64,000 nt of DNA from CAVSLM01 sp963728895 (GCA_963728895.1 CAVSLM010000001.1:496001-560000), one strand, 5' to 3'; numbered from the stretch's first letter, positions 34,909 to 44,630 are shown. Notes: generated by a model not told the origin, from the letters alone. Made by a program: numbers and translations.

Positions 34909-35072
34909 AACGCGCTGCTCGACCCGCCCCGGGCGAGCCCGACTGAGTGGACGGTTGCAATTCGTCAAGCGATGACAGCGCGGGCGGCGAACTCGCCGGC
35001 CTGGAAGATCCCGGAAATTCCGCCAGTCCGTTGCAGACAGTTCAATTGCAGTTCACGACGACATGGACGGCA

Positions 35073-35726
35073 TCACGCCGCCGCCAGCTCTGCCAGCAGC
35101 TCGTCGCGTCGGCGGCAAAGCGCGTCGCAGACGGCCTCGTACTGCGCGCCCACGCCCGCGAACAGGGTATCCACTGCGACCCCGAAGTCGTCAAACGCGT
35201 CGCCCATCCGTTCGATGCGCTCCGGAAGACACCCCAGGTAAGCCGACCGTTCGCGGACCGGCAGTCTCGCCAGCTCGGCCTTCAGCCGCGCGACACCGAA
35301 AGCGACGTGCTCGATCTCGTCGGCAAGCGGGACGTGCAAGGACTCGCGCGTGCCGGGGTCGGCGAGTGGCACTACTTTCTCAACGGCCTCGCTGCCGAGC
35401 GCCTCGACGCACAGATACAGGTCGGCGAGGAAATCGATCCACGGCAGATCCCGGAAATGGGCGCGAATCGCCGCTTCCTGCTCATTCGTGAGCACCGGGG
35501 TGGGATCCGTACCGAAGCGGCGCATCCATTCGCGCTGAATCGATACATGGCGGCACTCGTCGCCGACCTGCTTGGCGAGCGCGAGCGCCGCATCCTCGTC
35601 CGGTGCGGCGGCGATTCGCTCGGCGCAGATCTGCATGATCAATCGATCGACCTGTGTGTACAGGACCAGCAGCCGCCCCATGGCGACCCGGTAGCCGCGA
35701 GTGGTATTTGCGCAATCTTCGTTCAT
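35073..35726 (-). CDS. Ferritin-like diiron-type protein
   Basis: 217 residues, nearly all alpha-helical, from ATG at 35726. Candidate iron ligands are in QVGDECRHVSIQREWM (E-x-x-H) and LADEIEHVAFGVARLK (E-x-x-H), with further Glu in the third helix LYLCVEALGSEAVEK. Such spacing is that of ferritin-like four-helix bundles used in oxygenases and hydroxylases. Substrate unknown. It is followed on the same strand side by CHRD and TIGR03118 genes, but with separate promoters likely. Confidence 0.68.
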   Translation of the reverse strand: MNEDCANTTRGYRVAMGRLLVLYTQVDRLIMQICAERIAAAPDEDAALALAKQVGDECRHVSIQREWMRRFGTDPTPVLTNEQEAAIRAHFRDLPWIDFLADLYLCVEALGSEAVEKVVPLADPGTRESLHVPLADEIEHVAFGVARLKAELARLPVRERSAYLGCLPERIERMGDAFDDFGVAVDTLFAGVGAQYEAVCDALCRRRDELLAELAAA

Positions 35727-35815
35727 GACATGCACTCCTCTGTAGGGATGGCCCGGACGACGAAAGTTCGTTGGTCCGGGCATGGTTGGCCGCGACGCCT
35801 TCCGGTCGCGGCGGG

Positions 35816-36295
35816 TCAGTACCCGTAATACATCGACGGCTTCGCTGCCGGTTGCTGCGGTACGATCTGGCCACGGATCTCCCCGCCAGGGTGGCCTGCG
35901 CTGTACACGTTCACGTACAGCCGGCCAGCGCGATAGCTCGCGTACTGCGACTCCGTGAGCATGGCACCCTCGGGTATCACCCACGTGCTTCCGGAAACCC
36001 TGGAGAACGAGACGATCATGGGTCCGCTCTCGCCTTGCATCCCTTCGTGGATGTGGGCCGCCGTGACATCCAGGCCGTACGTGGTCAGCTCGCCGCTCAC
36101 CGAGTGGTCCGGCTGTACCGTGATGCGCGCGCTGCCCGTGGCCGGTGTACGCACGGGCGGGTTTTCCGCCTCACCGGTGAGACGTACGCGCGCGGACTGC
36201 CAAACGCCCTGGCCCGCGCAGCCGCCCAATGCCAGCAGAGCGGCGGCAAGCACGTACCGCAGCCGCCCCGGCGTTGTTCTGTATGGATCTCTCAT
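35816..36295 (-). CDS. CHRD-domain lipoprotein
   Basis: 159 residues. The start MRDPYRTTPGRLRYVLAAAL leads into a lipobox LLALGGC, so it should be acylated and anchored in the envelope. The CHRD domain covers about residues 40-145 (VRLTGEAENPPV, AAHIHEG, RLYVNVYSAGHPGGEIRGQI). CHRD domains occur in secreted proteins of unclear function. ATG 36295 is chosen because it gives the lipoprotein signal. Confidence 0.85.
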   Translation of the reverse strand: MRDPYRTTPGRLRYVLAAALLALGGCAGQGVWQSARVRLTGEAENPPVRTPATGSARITVQPDHSVSGELTTYGLDVTAAHIHEGMQGESGPMIVSFSRVSGSTWVIPEGAMLTESQYASYRAGRLYVNVYSAGHPGGEIRGQIVPQQPAAKPSMYYGY

Positions 36296-36401
36296 CCTGT
36301 GCACCTCGCAAGGGTTGTAGTGAGCCGGCGCCGTTTGCGCCCGGTGCGCACGATTCGTCCCGTGCGCACCGGAGCCGTTACCGACTTCCAAATCAGCAGC
36401 C

Positions 36402-37538
36402 TCAGTACCGGTGTGGCCTGTCCTCGTGATCGTCCCGGTCATGGCGCGGCACCGCATCGATGCGCCCGTACAGCCCGTGCTGCTCGTCGTCGGGCCCCGC
36501 TGCGAAGAACAGGGTGTTGACGGGCTGACCGGCAAACCCGTTTCCGAAGGAGAGGCCCCACAGACCGTCTATCTGGAGAGGCTTGCCGTCCCCGGCGGCG
36601 AGTCGACCGTCGAGCTCGCCGGTGTCGAGGTCATAGGCGAGGATCCGTCCATCGCCGAAATTGCCGACGAGCAGATGGTTGGCGAACCTGCCGAATCCCT
36701 CCGGCGCGAGCGCCATGCCCCAGGGCGCGTTGAGCGCTCCGCGCGAGGCCACGCGCCGGATCAACTGTCCGTTGGGATCGAACACGTCGACGAAGCCCAA
36801 ACCCCTTCCGGCGACGTCGTCTTCGCGGTCCGCATCCTGTTTGGCGTAGGAAACGTACACGTTGCCGTTGATCGCCTGCAGCCCGAACGGCGCGAAGCCC
36901 CTGGGAATCCTGCGGTCGGTGAACGCGCCGGCGGGCAGCACCACCGGTTGAAAGGCGCTGTCGAATACGTCGATTCTGGCATTGTGAAAATCGGCGGCGT
37001 ACAACAGGCTACCATCACCGCCGGCCGAGAGTGCGAGTCCCTTGTAGATCGCACCGGTGCTCGCCGAGTTGTCAACGACCAGGATCGCGTGGGTCTGGTC
37101 GACCGTGGGCGCCCAGCCGGCGATGACCCCGGCTTCGGTCGCGAAGATGAAAACGCTCGCCCCCGACACGCCGGCACGCGTGACCGTGAATCCGGAAGAC
37201 CCGTTGAACACGATGCCGGTGGGTTTCCCGGTGTCGTTGCCATCGCCGGGTCCGGGAATCTGGACCACCAGGGAACGGGCATTTCCAGCGCCGTCGTACA
37301 GGGTGGAGACACCCGTTCCGTTGTCTGCGACCCACACGGGACCGAACGGGTTGAAGGCCAGACCCCAGGCGTTGACGAGGTTGGCGTCGACGTGGTCCGC
37401 GGGGACGAACCCGTCGGACACCAGATTGTGCTGCCGGTACTCCGCGCCGCCGGCCCGCGCCAGCGCGGGAACGGCAAGGGCGAATACCACCGCCAGCGGT
37501 GCGCACACCTGGCGCGCGGCAATGCGAAGAGCGTTCAT
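36402..37538 (-). CDS. TIGR03118-family secreted beta-propeller-like protein
   Basis: 378 residues with a signal peptide (LAVVFALAVPALARA). The family's opening YRQHNLVSDGFVPADHVDAN and LVNAWGLAFNPFGPVWVADN, and NAPWGMALAPEGFG further on, identify it. Repeating WG-x-A/S and VGNFGDGRI segments suggest an NHL-like propeller. The C-terminal tail is rich in Asp, His and Arg (PRHDRDDHEDRPHRY). Function unknown; exported. Confidence 0.85.
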   Translation of the reverse strand: MNALRIAARQVCAPLAVVFALAVPALARAGGAEYRQHNLVSDGFVPADHVDANLVNAWGLAFNPFGPVWVADNGTGVSTLYDGAGNARSLVVQIPGPGDGNDTGKPTGIVFNGSSGFTVTRAGVSGASVFIFATEAGVIAGWAPTVDQTHAILVVDNSASTGAIYKGLALSAGGDGSLLYAADFHNARIDVFDSAFQPVVLPAGAFTDRRIPRGFAPFGLQAINGNVYVSYAKQDADREDDVAGRGLGFVDVFDPNGQLIRRVASRGALNAPWGMALAPEGFGRFANHLLVGNFGDGRILAYDLDTGELDGRLAAGDGKPLQIDGLWGLSFGNGFAGQPVNTLFFAAGPDDEQHGLYGRIDAVPRHDRDDHEDRPHRY

Positions 37539-37777
37539 TTCTGCTTTCCTCCGTGAGTCATGGTTCGTGGTCGACGCCAGCCTGTTCCAGTGCACCGATG
37601 CCACGGCTGGATCGAGGCATCTCGCACGGTGTATTCCGCCGCGTGCCCGATCGGGTTCATTTCCGCCCGTGCGATCGCCGCTTCGGGTCGACCCGCGTGA
37701 GCGAAACGCCGGCTGGCAACCTCCGGAATTGAACCGGACACACCCGGGAGGGAATACACTGGGTGTGAGGGGGAGAT

Positions 37778-38392
37778 ATGCTGCGTCGGCGTACGGAGGA
37801 ATTTGGAACGGCGGAGGCGGGGCAGGGGTCCGCGCCCGCTGAGGTTCACCTCGTGCAGCGGATTGCCGGCGGAGATCTGCGTGCCTTCGAGGCACTGTAT
37901 CGCGGCTATCATCCACGGCTCGGGCGCTTCGTCGAGCGGGTGACGCGGCGGCCGCAGCTCGTGGAGGAGATTGTCAACGACACCATGCTGGTGGTGTGGC
38001 GAAAGGCGCACAGCTACAACCTGCGCTCCAAGGTCTCGACATGGATCTTCGCAATCGCCTGGCGCAAGACGCTGAAGGCGCTCAGTCGCCTGGACGAGGT
38101 GGTGGCCTACGACCCGGACCAGGACGCGGCACCAATGGCGACCGGACCGGAAGGCCTGGCGCTGCGGCAGGAATTGCGTGCGCTGCTGAGTCAGGCGCTG
38201 GCAGCGCTGAGCGCTGAGCATCGTGCGGTGATCGAGCTCACGTATTATCAGGGCTGCGATTGCCGCGAGATCGCACAGATCATGCGCTGCCCCGTGGATA
38301 CGGTGAAGACGCGCATGTTCCACGCGCGACGCCGGCTGAAGGTGTTGCTTTCCGGAAAACTGGAGGGCGCGACATGGCAGGACGAGTGCTGA
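37778..38392 (+). CDS. ECF-type RNA polymerase sigma factor
   Basis: 204 residues with sigma region 2 (FEALYRGYHPRLGRFVERVT, then EEIVNDTMLVVWRKAHSYN and VSTWIFAIAWRKTLKAL) and region 4 (LSAEHRAVIELTYYQGCDCR, EIAQIMRCPVDTVKTRMFHA). It heads a run of four overlapping genes. Its stop overlaps the anti-sigma start by 19 bases, so the pair is surely coupled. Confidence 0.93.
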   Translation: MLRRRTEEFGTAEAGQGSAPAEVHLVQRIAGGDLRAFEALYRGYHPRLGRFVERVTRRPQLVEEIVNDTMLVVWRKAHSYNLRSKVSTWIFAIAWRKTLKALSRLDEVVAYDPDQDAAPMATGPEGLALRQELRALLSQALAALSAEHRAVIELTYYQGCDCREIAQIMRCPVDTVKTRMFHARRRLKVLLSGKLEGATWQDEC

Positions 38393-39027
38393 ACTTCGAC
38401 GATCCGGTGCACGAGGAAGTCGACGCACTGCTGCCTTGGCTCGTGAACGGCACGCTCGCGGGCGAGGCGCTCGCCCGCGTGGAACGCCACGTGCAGGAGT
38501 GTCCCCGTTGCCAGCGCGAGCTCGCCTGGCAAAGAGAGCTGCAATCGGTCTATGTGGCCAGCGAACCTGTGCCCGAGGCGTCGGATTCTTTCGCGAGACT
38601 GCGCAGGCGGATCGAGCATTCGCAGTCCAAACGGTCCGTGCCTACCCCTCGTGTGCCCGCGTTCTGGCACGGGTTGGCAGCATGGGCGCCGTGGGCGGCC
38701 GCCATCGAAATGGGCGTGATCCTCGCCCTTGGCGTCGTTCTGCTTTCGGGCAAGCCGCCCGCGGGAGGCTACCGAACACTGGGCGCACCGGGCGACTCCG
38801 CGGCCGTTACCGGCACGCTGGTCGTGGAGTTTGCGCCGCAGATCACCGAAGAGGAGCTGCGCAGCATTCTGCGTGCCGTGGATGCGCGCATCGTGGACGG
38901 TCCCACGGATGCGGACGCCTATGTGCTTTCCTGTGCCGCAGGACGTCGGGCTGCAGTATTGAAGGCGCTGCGGGCGCAGCGCGCCGTGGTGCTGGCGCAA
39001 CCGCTCGCTGCGGATGCCGCACGGTGA
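38374..39027 (+). CDS. Membrane anti-sigma factor with zinc-finger (zf-HC2)
   Basis: 217 residues. The N-terminal zinc-binding anti-sigma domain has H-x3-C-x2-C in ERHVQECPRCQREL. A transmembrane span lies at about residues 102-125 (AAIEMGVILALGVVLL). The periplasmic part ends in a small ferredoxin-like fold (TLVVEFAPQITEEELRSIL, then DGPTDADAYVLSC) that looks like an inhibitor I9/propeptide module. It should hold the ECF factor at the membrane until released. Overlaps both neighbours. Confidence 0.88.
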   Translation: MAGRVLNFDDPVHEEVDALLPWLVNGTLAGEALARVERHVQECPRCQRELAWQRELQSVYVASEPVPEASDSFARLRRRIEHSQSKRSVPTPRVPAFWHGLAAWAPWAAAIEMGVILALGVVLLSGKPPAGGYRTLGAPGDSAAVTGTLVVEFAPQITEEELRSILRAVDARIVDGPTDADAYVLSCAAGRRAAVLKALRAQRAVVLAQPLAADAAR

Positions 39028-40295
39028 AGGTGTCCCGCACGGGAGCAGTCCTGGCGTTCTGCCTGTTCTCGTGCGCCTGTGCGCCGATGCCACCGCGCAC
39101 GTCCGGCATCGCACCGGGACCGGGCGCTCCCACCCGCCAGATCCTCGTCATGCTGCGCATGCCTCGGCCGCACTTCCGCCCCGATGCGGTTTACGCGGGC
39201 AGCTATGACTGGCAGAGCGGACAGCAGGCACGGAATCGCACGGCGCGCGCACTCGCACGCGAGCATCGAATGCGCATCCTTGCGCAGTGGCCGATGCCGG
39301 CGCTCAGGGTGGATTGCTTCGTGATGGGCGTGCCCGAAGAAGACACACCGGCGCGATTGGTGGAGCGCCTGTCCATGGATCCGCGGGTGGAGTCGGTGCA
39401 GCCCGTGAACCTCTTTCACGGGCTCGGAGAGGACGACCCGCTGTATCCGTTGCAGCCGAGTGCCGCGCGCTGGCACCTGGCGGCGCTGCACGCGATCACT
39501 ACCGGCAGGAACGTCCGGGTAGCAGTGATCGATAGCGGCGTCGACGTCGATCACCCGGACCTGCAGGGCCAGATCAGGCAGATTGGCAATCTGGTCGACG
39601 GCAGTCCGTACGTGGCGGAGATGCACGGCACGGCGGTGGCAGGGATCATCGCGGCACGCGCGAACGATGGCATCGGCATCGCGGGAATTGCACCGCAGGC
39701 GAAACTGATGGCGCTGCGCGCCTGCTGGCAGGATGCCGGCGGTGGCGATGCGGCCTCGTGCACCAGCTTCACACTCGCGAAGGCGTTGCAGGCCGCGCTC
39801 GACGGCGACGCTCAGGTGATCAACCTCAGCCTTGCCGGTCCGCGTGACCGACTGCTGCAGCGGCTGCTGGAGGCAGGAATCTCCCGTGGCGTGACGGTGG
39901 TGGCGGCGGCCGATCCGCAGGTCGCCGACGGCGGTTTTCCCGCCTCGGTTGCAGGCGTCGTTGCCGTCGCTGGCGACGAGGCGCCTCCGGCCTCCGGAAA
40001 CGTGCTGCTGGCGCCGGGGCGGGACATTCCGGCGACGGCACCGGACGGAGGGTGGCGACTGGTGACCGGTTCCTCCTTTGCGGCCGCCCACGTCAGCGGC
40101 CTGGTGGCCCTGTTGCGCCAGCGCGCGCCGAGCCTGCAGCCACGGCAGTTGCGCGATGCATTGGCCGCAGGCACTCGCCCTGTGGCCGATCGGCCCGTCC
40201 CGATCGACGCATGCGCTGCTGTTTCCATGGTGGCGGCCACCTGCGCCTGCAACTGCGCACATGCCTATCAGGCGCGGGCGCCCCGGCTCCCATGA
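39024..40295 (+). CDS. Exported subtilisin-like (S8) serine protease
   Basis: 423 residues from GTG at 39024 (GTGA overlap with the anti-sigma stop). A lipoprotein-like signal (LAFCLFSCACAPMPP) comes first, then a propeptide-like region to about residue 135. The triad is Asp in VAVIDSGVDVDHPD, His in EMHGTAVAGIIA and Ser in TGSSFAAAHVSGLVALL. Being in one operon with the sigma and anti-sigma genes, it could act in the same envelope-response circuit, either as output or in anti-sigma processing. Confidence 0.9.
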   Translation: MKVSRTGAVLAFCLFSCACAPMPPRTSGIAPGPGAPTRQILVMLRMPRPHFRPDAVYAGSYDWQSGQQARNRTARALAREHRMRILAQWPMPALRVDCFVMGVPEEDTPARLVERLSMDPRVESVQPVNLFHGLGEDDPLYPLQPSAARWHLAALHAITTGRNVRVAVIDSGVDVDHPDLQGQIRQIGNLVDGSPYVAEMHGTAVAGIIAARANDGIGIAGIAPQAKLMALRACWQDAGGGDAASCTSFTLAKALQAALDGDAQVINLSLAGPRDRLLQRLLEAGISRGVTVVAAADPQVADGGFPASVAGVVAVAGDEAPPASGNVLLAPGRDIPATAPDGGWRLVTGSSFAAAHVSGLVALLRQRAPSLQPRQLRDALAAGTRPVADRPVPIDACAAVSMVAATCACNCAHAYQARAPRLP

Positions 40296-40957
40296 CCGCT
40301 CCGGCGGGTGTCTGGGGGACAGCCGCAGTTGCCGTCATTTGTGCCACGCAGGCGTGCGCCCAGGTCTCCGGCAGCCTGGCGCTGGTCTCCGACTACCGGT
40401 TTCGCGGGATCTCTTTGAGCCAGGAGCGCCCGGCGGCGCAGCTGGACGTGACCTACGATCATCCGGGCGGCTGGTATGCGGGGCTGTTCGGATCGACCGT
40501 GCGGCTTGCCAATGAATCGCACACCGGGGCGCAGCTCCTCGGCTACGTGGGGTATGCCGGGCGGCTGCGGCAGGATCTCAGCTGGGAAATCGGCGCCGAC
40601 TACTCGACCTTTCCGAATGCGGGCGATTACGACTATGCGGAAGCGTATTGGGGAATCGCGTCCGACAGCATCAGCAGCAGAATCTATTATGCGCCGGAGT
40701 ACTTCGGACACTCCTCGGCGGTCTATGCCGAGCTGAACGGCTCGCGCAGGCTGCGCAAGCGACTGCGCGCATTCGGACACCTCGGCGCATTGCGTGACGC
40801 CGATTCCGGTTGCTGCCGGGCGGACGTTCGTGTCGGCTTCGCCGTCGAGCCTGCATGGGGACATGTCGAATTCGCCTGGGTTGCGGTCCGTACCGCACGC
40901 TCGGAGTACTCGGGCAGCGACGACGCCTTCGTGCTGAACGTGGCGCGACCGTTCTGA
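40292..40957 (+). CDS. TIGR02001-type outer-membrane protein
   Basis: 221 residues, ATGA overlap with the protease. A signal peptide ends ATQACAQ. The mature start VSGSLALVSDYRFRGISLSQ is diagnostic of the TIGR02001 (Gcw_chp) family. Alternating amphipathic strands and a terminal Phe (NVARPF) indicate an outer-membrane beta-barrel. Last gene of the sigma operon, so possibly a target product of the same response. Confidence 0.85.
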   Translation: MTAPAGVWGTAAVAVICATQACAQVSGSLALVSDYRFRGISLSQERPAAQLDVTYDHPGGWYAGLFGSTVRLANESHTGAQLLGYVGYAGRLRQDLSWEIGADYSTFPNAGDYDYAEAYWGIASDSISSRIYYAPEYFGHSSAVYAELNGSRRLRKRLRAFGHLGALRDADSGCCRADVRVGFAVEPAWGHVEFAWVAVRTARSEYSGSDDAFVLNVARPF

Positions 40958-41109
40958 GCCTCGAACCTTCCTGACTCCATTTCCCCGGCTACCCGGCGGA
41001 ATGTTCGAAGGCCAATGACGAACCGTCCCGCACGATGGTGATATCCGCCGAAATCCCCGGCCTGAGCACACGGCTGCGGCCGCCCCGCAACGCTCCGGTG
41101 TACCACCCA

Positions 41110-41440
41110 CACGCGGCGCGGTGGAGCTGCTGGGACTGGAAGAGCTGCTGGACTTGGGGGACGGGGCGCCATTACGGGATCACTTGGAACAGGCGGATTG
41201 ATGATGGCAACGATACTGGCAGTGGACGATTCCCCATCGATGCGACACGGCGTTGTGGCTGCTGGTCGTCGCGTCGACCTCCTACCTCGGCGACCATCCG
41301 GGCGTCGGTTACTCGCTGGGTGCGATATTTGTGCCCGGTGACAATCACGTTGCCGTTCCTCGGCGCGCCCACTGCCTACGCTGCCGCTTGCATGCTCGCC
41401 ATCTATCTGCTCTTCATGGCGTCGATGCAGGTGGTTTCCG
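41110..41440 (+). pseudogene. Debris of chemosensory genes (STAS end, CheY start, membrane fragment)
   Basis: The tail AVELLGLEELLDLGDG of a probable STAS protein ends at a TGA (41199-41201), overlapping an ATG that starts MATILAVDDSPSMRH, the first 15 residues of a CheY-like receiver. That reading dissolves after 41254 into another frame with ALWLLVVASTSYLGDHPG and a hydrophobic stretch AAACMLAIYLLFMASMQVVS. Three genes were evidently joined by deletions. Confidence 0.5.
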
Positions 41441-41460
41441 CCACAGCCAGAGCGTCGAAG

Positions 41461-41888
41461 GTCAGAATTCGCATCCTGCCGGCGAAGGGTGTTCGGCAGC
41501 TGCGTGCCGACGCCGCACGGATCGGTGAGGTACTGAGACAGCTGCTGGATAATGCGCTCAAGTTCACCCCGCAGGGGGAAATCCACATCGCGGTGACCTG
41601 TGTGGACGCGCATGGCGCGCAGGTGGGGCAAGGGAGTCGGGAGGAGGAGGGACTGCGCTTGCGCGTGGAGGTGTGCGACACCGGGATCGGCATCACGCCT
41701 GAGCAGCAGTCCCGCCTGTTCCAGGTTTTCGAGCAAGGGGACGGCTCCCTCACGCGGCGTCATGGTGGCTCCGGCATCGGACTGGCCCTGCGCAGCGCAA
41801 CGTGTTGCTGATGGGCGGCGCGATCGGCTTTTCCTCGGAGCCCGGCGAAGGCTCGTGCTTCTGGTTCACCGTGCCGCTGGTCACCTGA
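41461..41888 (+). pseudogene. Histidine-kinase ATPase domain remnant
   Basis: Carries the N box LRQLLDNALKFTPQGEI, the G1 box VEVCDTGIGITPEQQSRLFQ and HGGSGIGLAL. A one-base shift near 41800 is followed by LLMGGAIGFSSEPGEGSCFW and a stop. The dimerisation and sensor parts are missing. It continues the chain of signalling fragments to its left. Confidence 0.7.
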
Positions 41889-42015
41889 GCCGGCTCTGCC
41901 TCTCGCCTTGCGCGAAGCCGAAACCGGTTCCTGCGCGATGGCTGTCGCCGCTGGTCTACCTGCCGATCGAGGTCCGCGCCCTCCTGAGGAAATACACCGA
42001 CCTGGAGGAGCTCGA

Positions 42016-43668
42016 TCAACCGGCCGCCCGGCTGGCGGCCCGGGTGATCATGTCCAGAAAGCTTTTTCCGCTCATGGCGGAGTCCCCGGAAGCAAGAAGA
42101 AATTCGCGTATCGTCGGTGCGACGTCGAAGGCGCTGCGGGTGCCGTAGAATCCCGGTTCGATGTCGGGGCCTGCCAGCCACGCGACGCCGTGCGGACCCG
42201 TGTGCCCACCGGTGCGCCGGTACGGCAGTGGCCCCATGGTTCCATACGTGGGGTGTGCGAAGGCCAACGGTGAACCTTCCCAGACGATGGTCAGGTCCGC
42301 CTCCGTCGGGCCGAGCTCTCCCGGGTTCTTGCGATGCGTCGGGATGACCTCTCGTACCACGCTGCGACCGGTTCGTGGATCGATGCACGCTACAAGGTCA
42401 TCAGCAACCCCTTCACGTATGCGATCGTATTGCGCCAGGCTCACGCGGCCGCGAGCCTCCCGACCCTCGAGATTGATCCGGATCTGGCCGTCGTAGAATG
42501 AGGGCAGCGCAAATGCATCCATGACCGGCCAATACTTCGAGTACCACGCAGCGGGCATCCAGCCGAGGGACTGGGTAATCGGTGCGGCCGCCATGGGAAG
42601 TGTCTGCTTCAGCCAGCGCTTCAGCGGGTCCGGAATCCAGCTGCGAGCACGATGCCCGGAGAATGTCCGCGAAGAAACGGAGGCGTCCTGCTGCGCTTCG
42701 GCGAAATGACCGCGCACGCAGCCGCTCCAGGGCTGGGACTCGTCGAGACCGGGGACGCCGGCAGCGATCTGCGGACAATGATCCGACACTTGCAGCAACC
42801 CCCTGCCGAAGCAGCGGCGATACAGCAGCTCCGCGAGCAGCACCATGCTGGCGACGTCCGATTCGTTGGGTCCCATGCCGTGCATGGAAAACACCAGGAC
42901 CGTTGCATCGGGACAGCTTCGGATCAGGGAGTCGACCAGGCCATCGACCGCCTCGTAGGTCGCCTCCAGTGCGATGCGCGCAGGCTCCGCGGAGGGGTGT
43001 CCGTGCAGGGGGTGGTTCTCGTCGACACCGTGCCAGAGCGCCTCGACGGCGGAGTGCAGCTCGCTCACGACCACCATGCCGAGTGCCCATTGCGGCATGC
43101 GCTCGTTCAGCAACCACTGGGCAATGCGTGCACGGAGCCGCGTCGCCTCGACGAGGGCCCGTCCCATCTCCCGCGTGCGTTCCACGCTCGGCCAGGTGAA
43201 TCCATAGATCCACGGCTTGGCGGGATAGTCCCCGAAGCGTTCGCGCAGCTCATCGAGCAGGGCCGGCGGGTGGGACTGCAGCTTGGTGCCCGGATCGTGG
43301 GCGCCCCAGCTGACGATTCCCTGGACATCGGGCGCGCGGCCGATGTCGAAATAGGGAGGATCGAAAACTACGGTCTGTACGCCGAGCTTCGCAGGAAAGG
43401 GCGTGAGCGCCGTTCCCTTCTGTGTGCACCGATAGCGGTTCGGATCGAAGTCGACGGCGGACCATCGTGCCGCTGCCTCGGGCGCAAGAGCGGTGCTGAA
43501 GTGCTCCCAGGCGAGGCCGGTGCGCTTGGCCGGACCATGATCGAGGTGGATTTGCGCGCAACGGCGCGTCAGCTCTGCGAGTACGGGCAGTCTGCCCTCA
43601 CGCATCATGCGCTCACCGATGGTGGTCTCGTAGCCATCCAGGCCGATCACGAGCAGCTTCTGGCTCAT
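42016..43668 (-). CDS. Alkaline-phosphatase-superfamily (nucleotide pyrophosphatase/phosphodiesterase-like) protein
   Basis: 550 residues, no signal peptide. LLVIGLDGYETTIGERMM at the start is the metal-Asp/nucleophile region, LVFSMHGMGPNESDVASM carries a second metal-ligand region, and GGHTGPHGVAWLAGPDIEPG with FDVAPTIREFLL near the end are family marks. Similar cytoplasmic members are annotated as type I phosphodiesterases or sulfatase-like proteins and often lie with glycosyltransferases, as here. Its start overlaps the glycosyltransferase stop (ATGA). Confidence 0.82.
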   Translation of the reverse strand: MSQKLLVIGLDGYETTIGERMMREGRLPVLAELTRRCAQIHLDHGPAKRTGLAWEHFSTALAPEAAARWSAVDFDPNRYRCTQKGTALTPFPAKLGVQTVVFDPPYFDIGRAPDVQGIVSWGAHDPGTKLQSHPPALLDELRERFGDYPAKPWIYGFTWPSVERTREMGRALVEATRLRARIAQWLLNERMPQWALGMVVVSELHSAVEALWHGVDENHPLHGHPSAEPARIALEATYEAVDGLVDSLIRSCPDATVLVFSMHGMGPNESDVASMVLLAELLYRRCFGRGLLQVSDHCPQIAAGVPGLDESQPWSGCVRGHFAEAQQDASVSSRTFSGHRARSWIPDPLKRWLKQTLPMAAAPITQSLGWMPAAWYSKYWPVMDAFALPSFYDGQIRINLEGREARGRVSLAQYDRIREGVADDLVACIDPRTGRSVVREVIPTHRKNPGELGPTEADLTIVWEGSPLAFAHPTYGTMGPLPYRRTGGHTGPHGVAWLAGPDIEPGFYGTRSAFDVAPTIREFLLASGDSAMSGKSFLDMITRAASRAAG

Positions 43669-44630
43669 ACGAGTACCGGCTCCTCTTGCGTGCCCTTCAA
43701 ACTGTCCACGCACCCCATGACGTACCCCCAATTCCAGGCCGCTTCGCGAAGGGTACGGGCCCGGTATTTCTCGTGGCGCAGGAGGCGAAGGACCACATGA
43801 GCGCAATGATTGGTGGTGGCGAGTCTCACCGCGTTGAAAAAGCACCACCACCGATTTCCATGCGACAGGCCGCTCCATGCCCGGGCGCTCAGCCGGCCGG
43901 AAGCGGAAAAATACGCCCAAAGATAGTCAGTGGTCTGTCGCGCCCTGTCAATATGGTGCAGAACACTGGCTTCAGGTACCCACCAGCCCGTGCCGCCGGT
44001 CAACACGCTGCGGATGACTTCGGTTTCCTCGCCCCCCAGGGTCGGCCGCAACGGGTGACGCCCCAATGTGGTATCGAAGGGGACGGTTTGCGCGGCTGCC
44101 CTGCGCAGCCCGAAGTTGGCTCCGTAGGGCTTGGCGCCCCTGGAGAAGAATTGTCCGCGGAACCGATCCGGGGGCCGGCTCGCATAGGCGTCCTGGACCC
44201 AGCGTACCCCCGTCGACAGCCACTTCGGCGGATCGCCCTCGAAACGGACGATGATCGACCCGCCGAGCACGATGGCGTCGGTGTGGCGGCGGATGGCATC
44301 GGCATAGGCGCGCAGCCAGCCCGACTCCACCGTAACATCATCGTCTATCCAGAGTATCCACGTGCCGTGGGCTTCCTGAACGCCGCGGTTTCTGGCGTTG
44401 GACAGGCCGACCTGCTCCTCGCGCACGTAGCGCAGGGGGAGCGTGGCGCCGAACATCTCGGCGAGACTCGGCGTATCGTCGCTCGACCCGTTGTCGACGA
44501 TGATCACCTCCCAGTCTTCAGGGTTATCGGGTTTTTCGCATTCGACCAGAGACTGCAGTGCCCGACGCAGGCTCGGCGCGCGATTGCGCGTGCAGATGAT
44601 GACGGAAATCTGCAGCGGTGATTGCCTCAA
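43665..44630 (-). CDS. Family 2 glycosyltransferase
   Basis: 321 residues. The GT-A fold is shown by ISVIICTRNRAPSLRRALQS, WEVIIVDNGSSDDT, LSNARNRGVQEAHGTWILW and the metal-binding IDDDVTVE. The acceptor side has LGGEETEVIRSVL (ED/EE motif) and an aromatic C-terminal half. First gene of a two-gene operon with the phosphodiesterase-like protein, suggesting work on a surface glycan or modified glycolipid. Sugar and acceptor unknown. Confidence 0.9.
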   Translation of the reverse strand: MRQSPLQISVIICTRNRAPSLRRALQSLVECEKPDNPEDWEVIIVDNGSSDDTPSLAEMFGATLPLRYVREEQVGLSNARNRGVQEAHGTWILWIDDDVTVESGWLRAYADAIRRHTDAIVLGGSIIVRFEGDPPKWLSTGVRWVQDAYASRPPDRFRGQFFSRGAKPYGANFGLRRAAAQTVPFDTTLGRHPLRPTLGGEETEVIRSVLTGGTGWWVPEASVLHHIDRARQTTDYLWAYFSASGRLSARAWSGLSHGNRWWCFFNAVRLATTNHCAHVVLRLLRHEKYRARTLREAAWNWGYVMGCVDSLKGTQEEPVLV

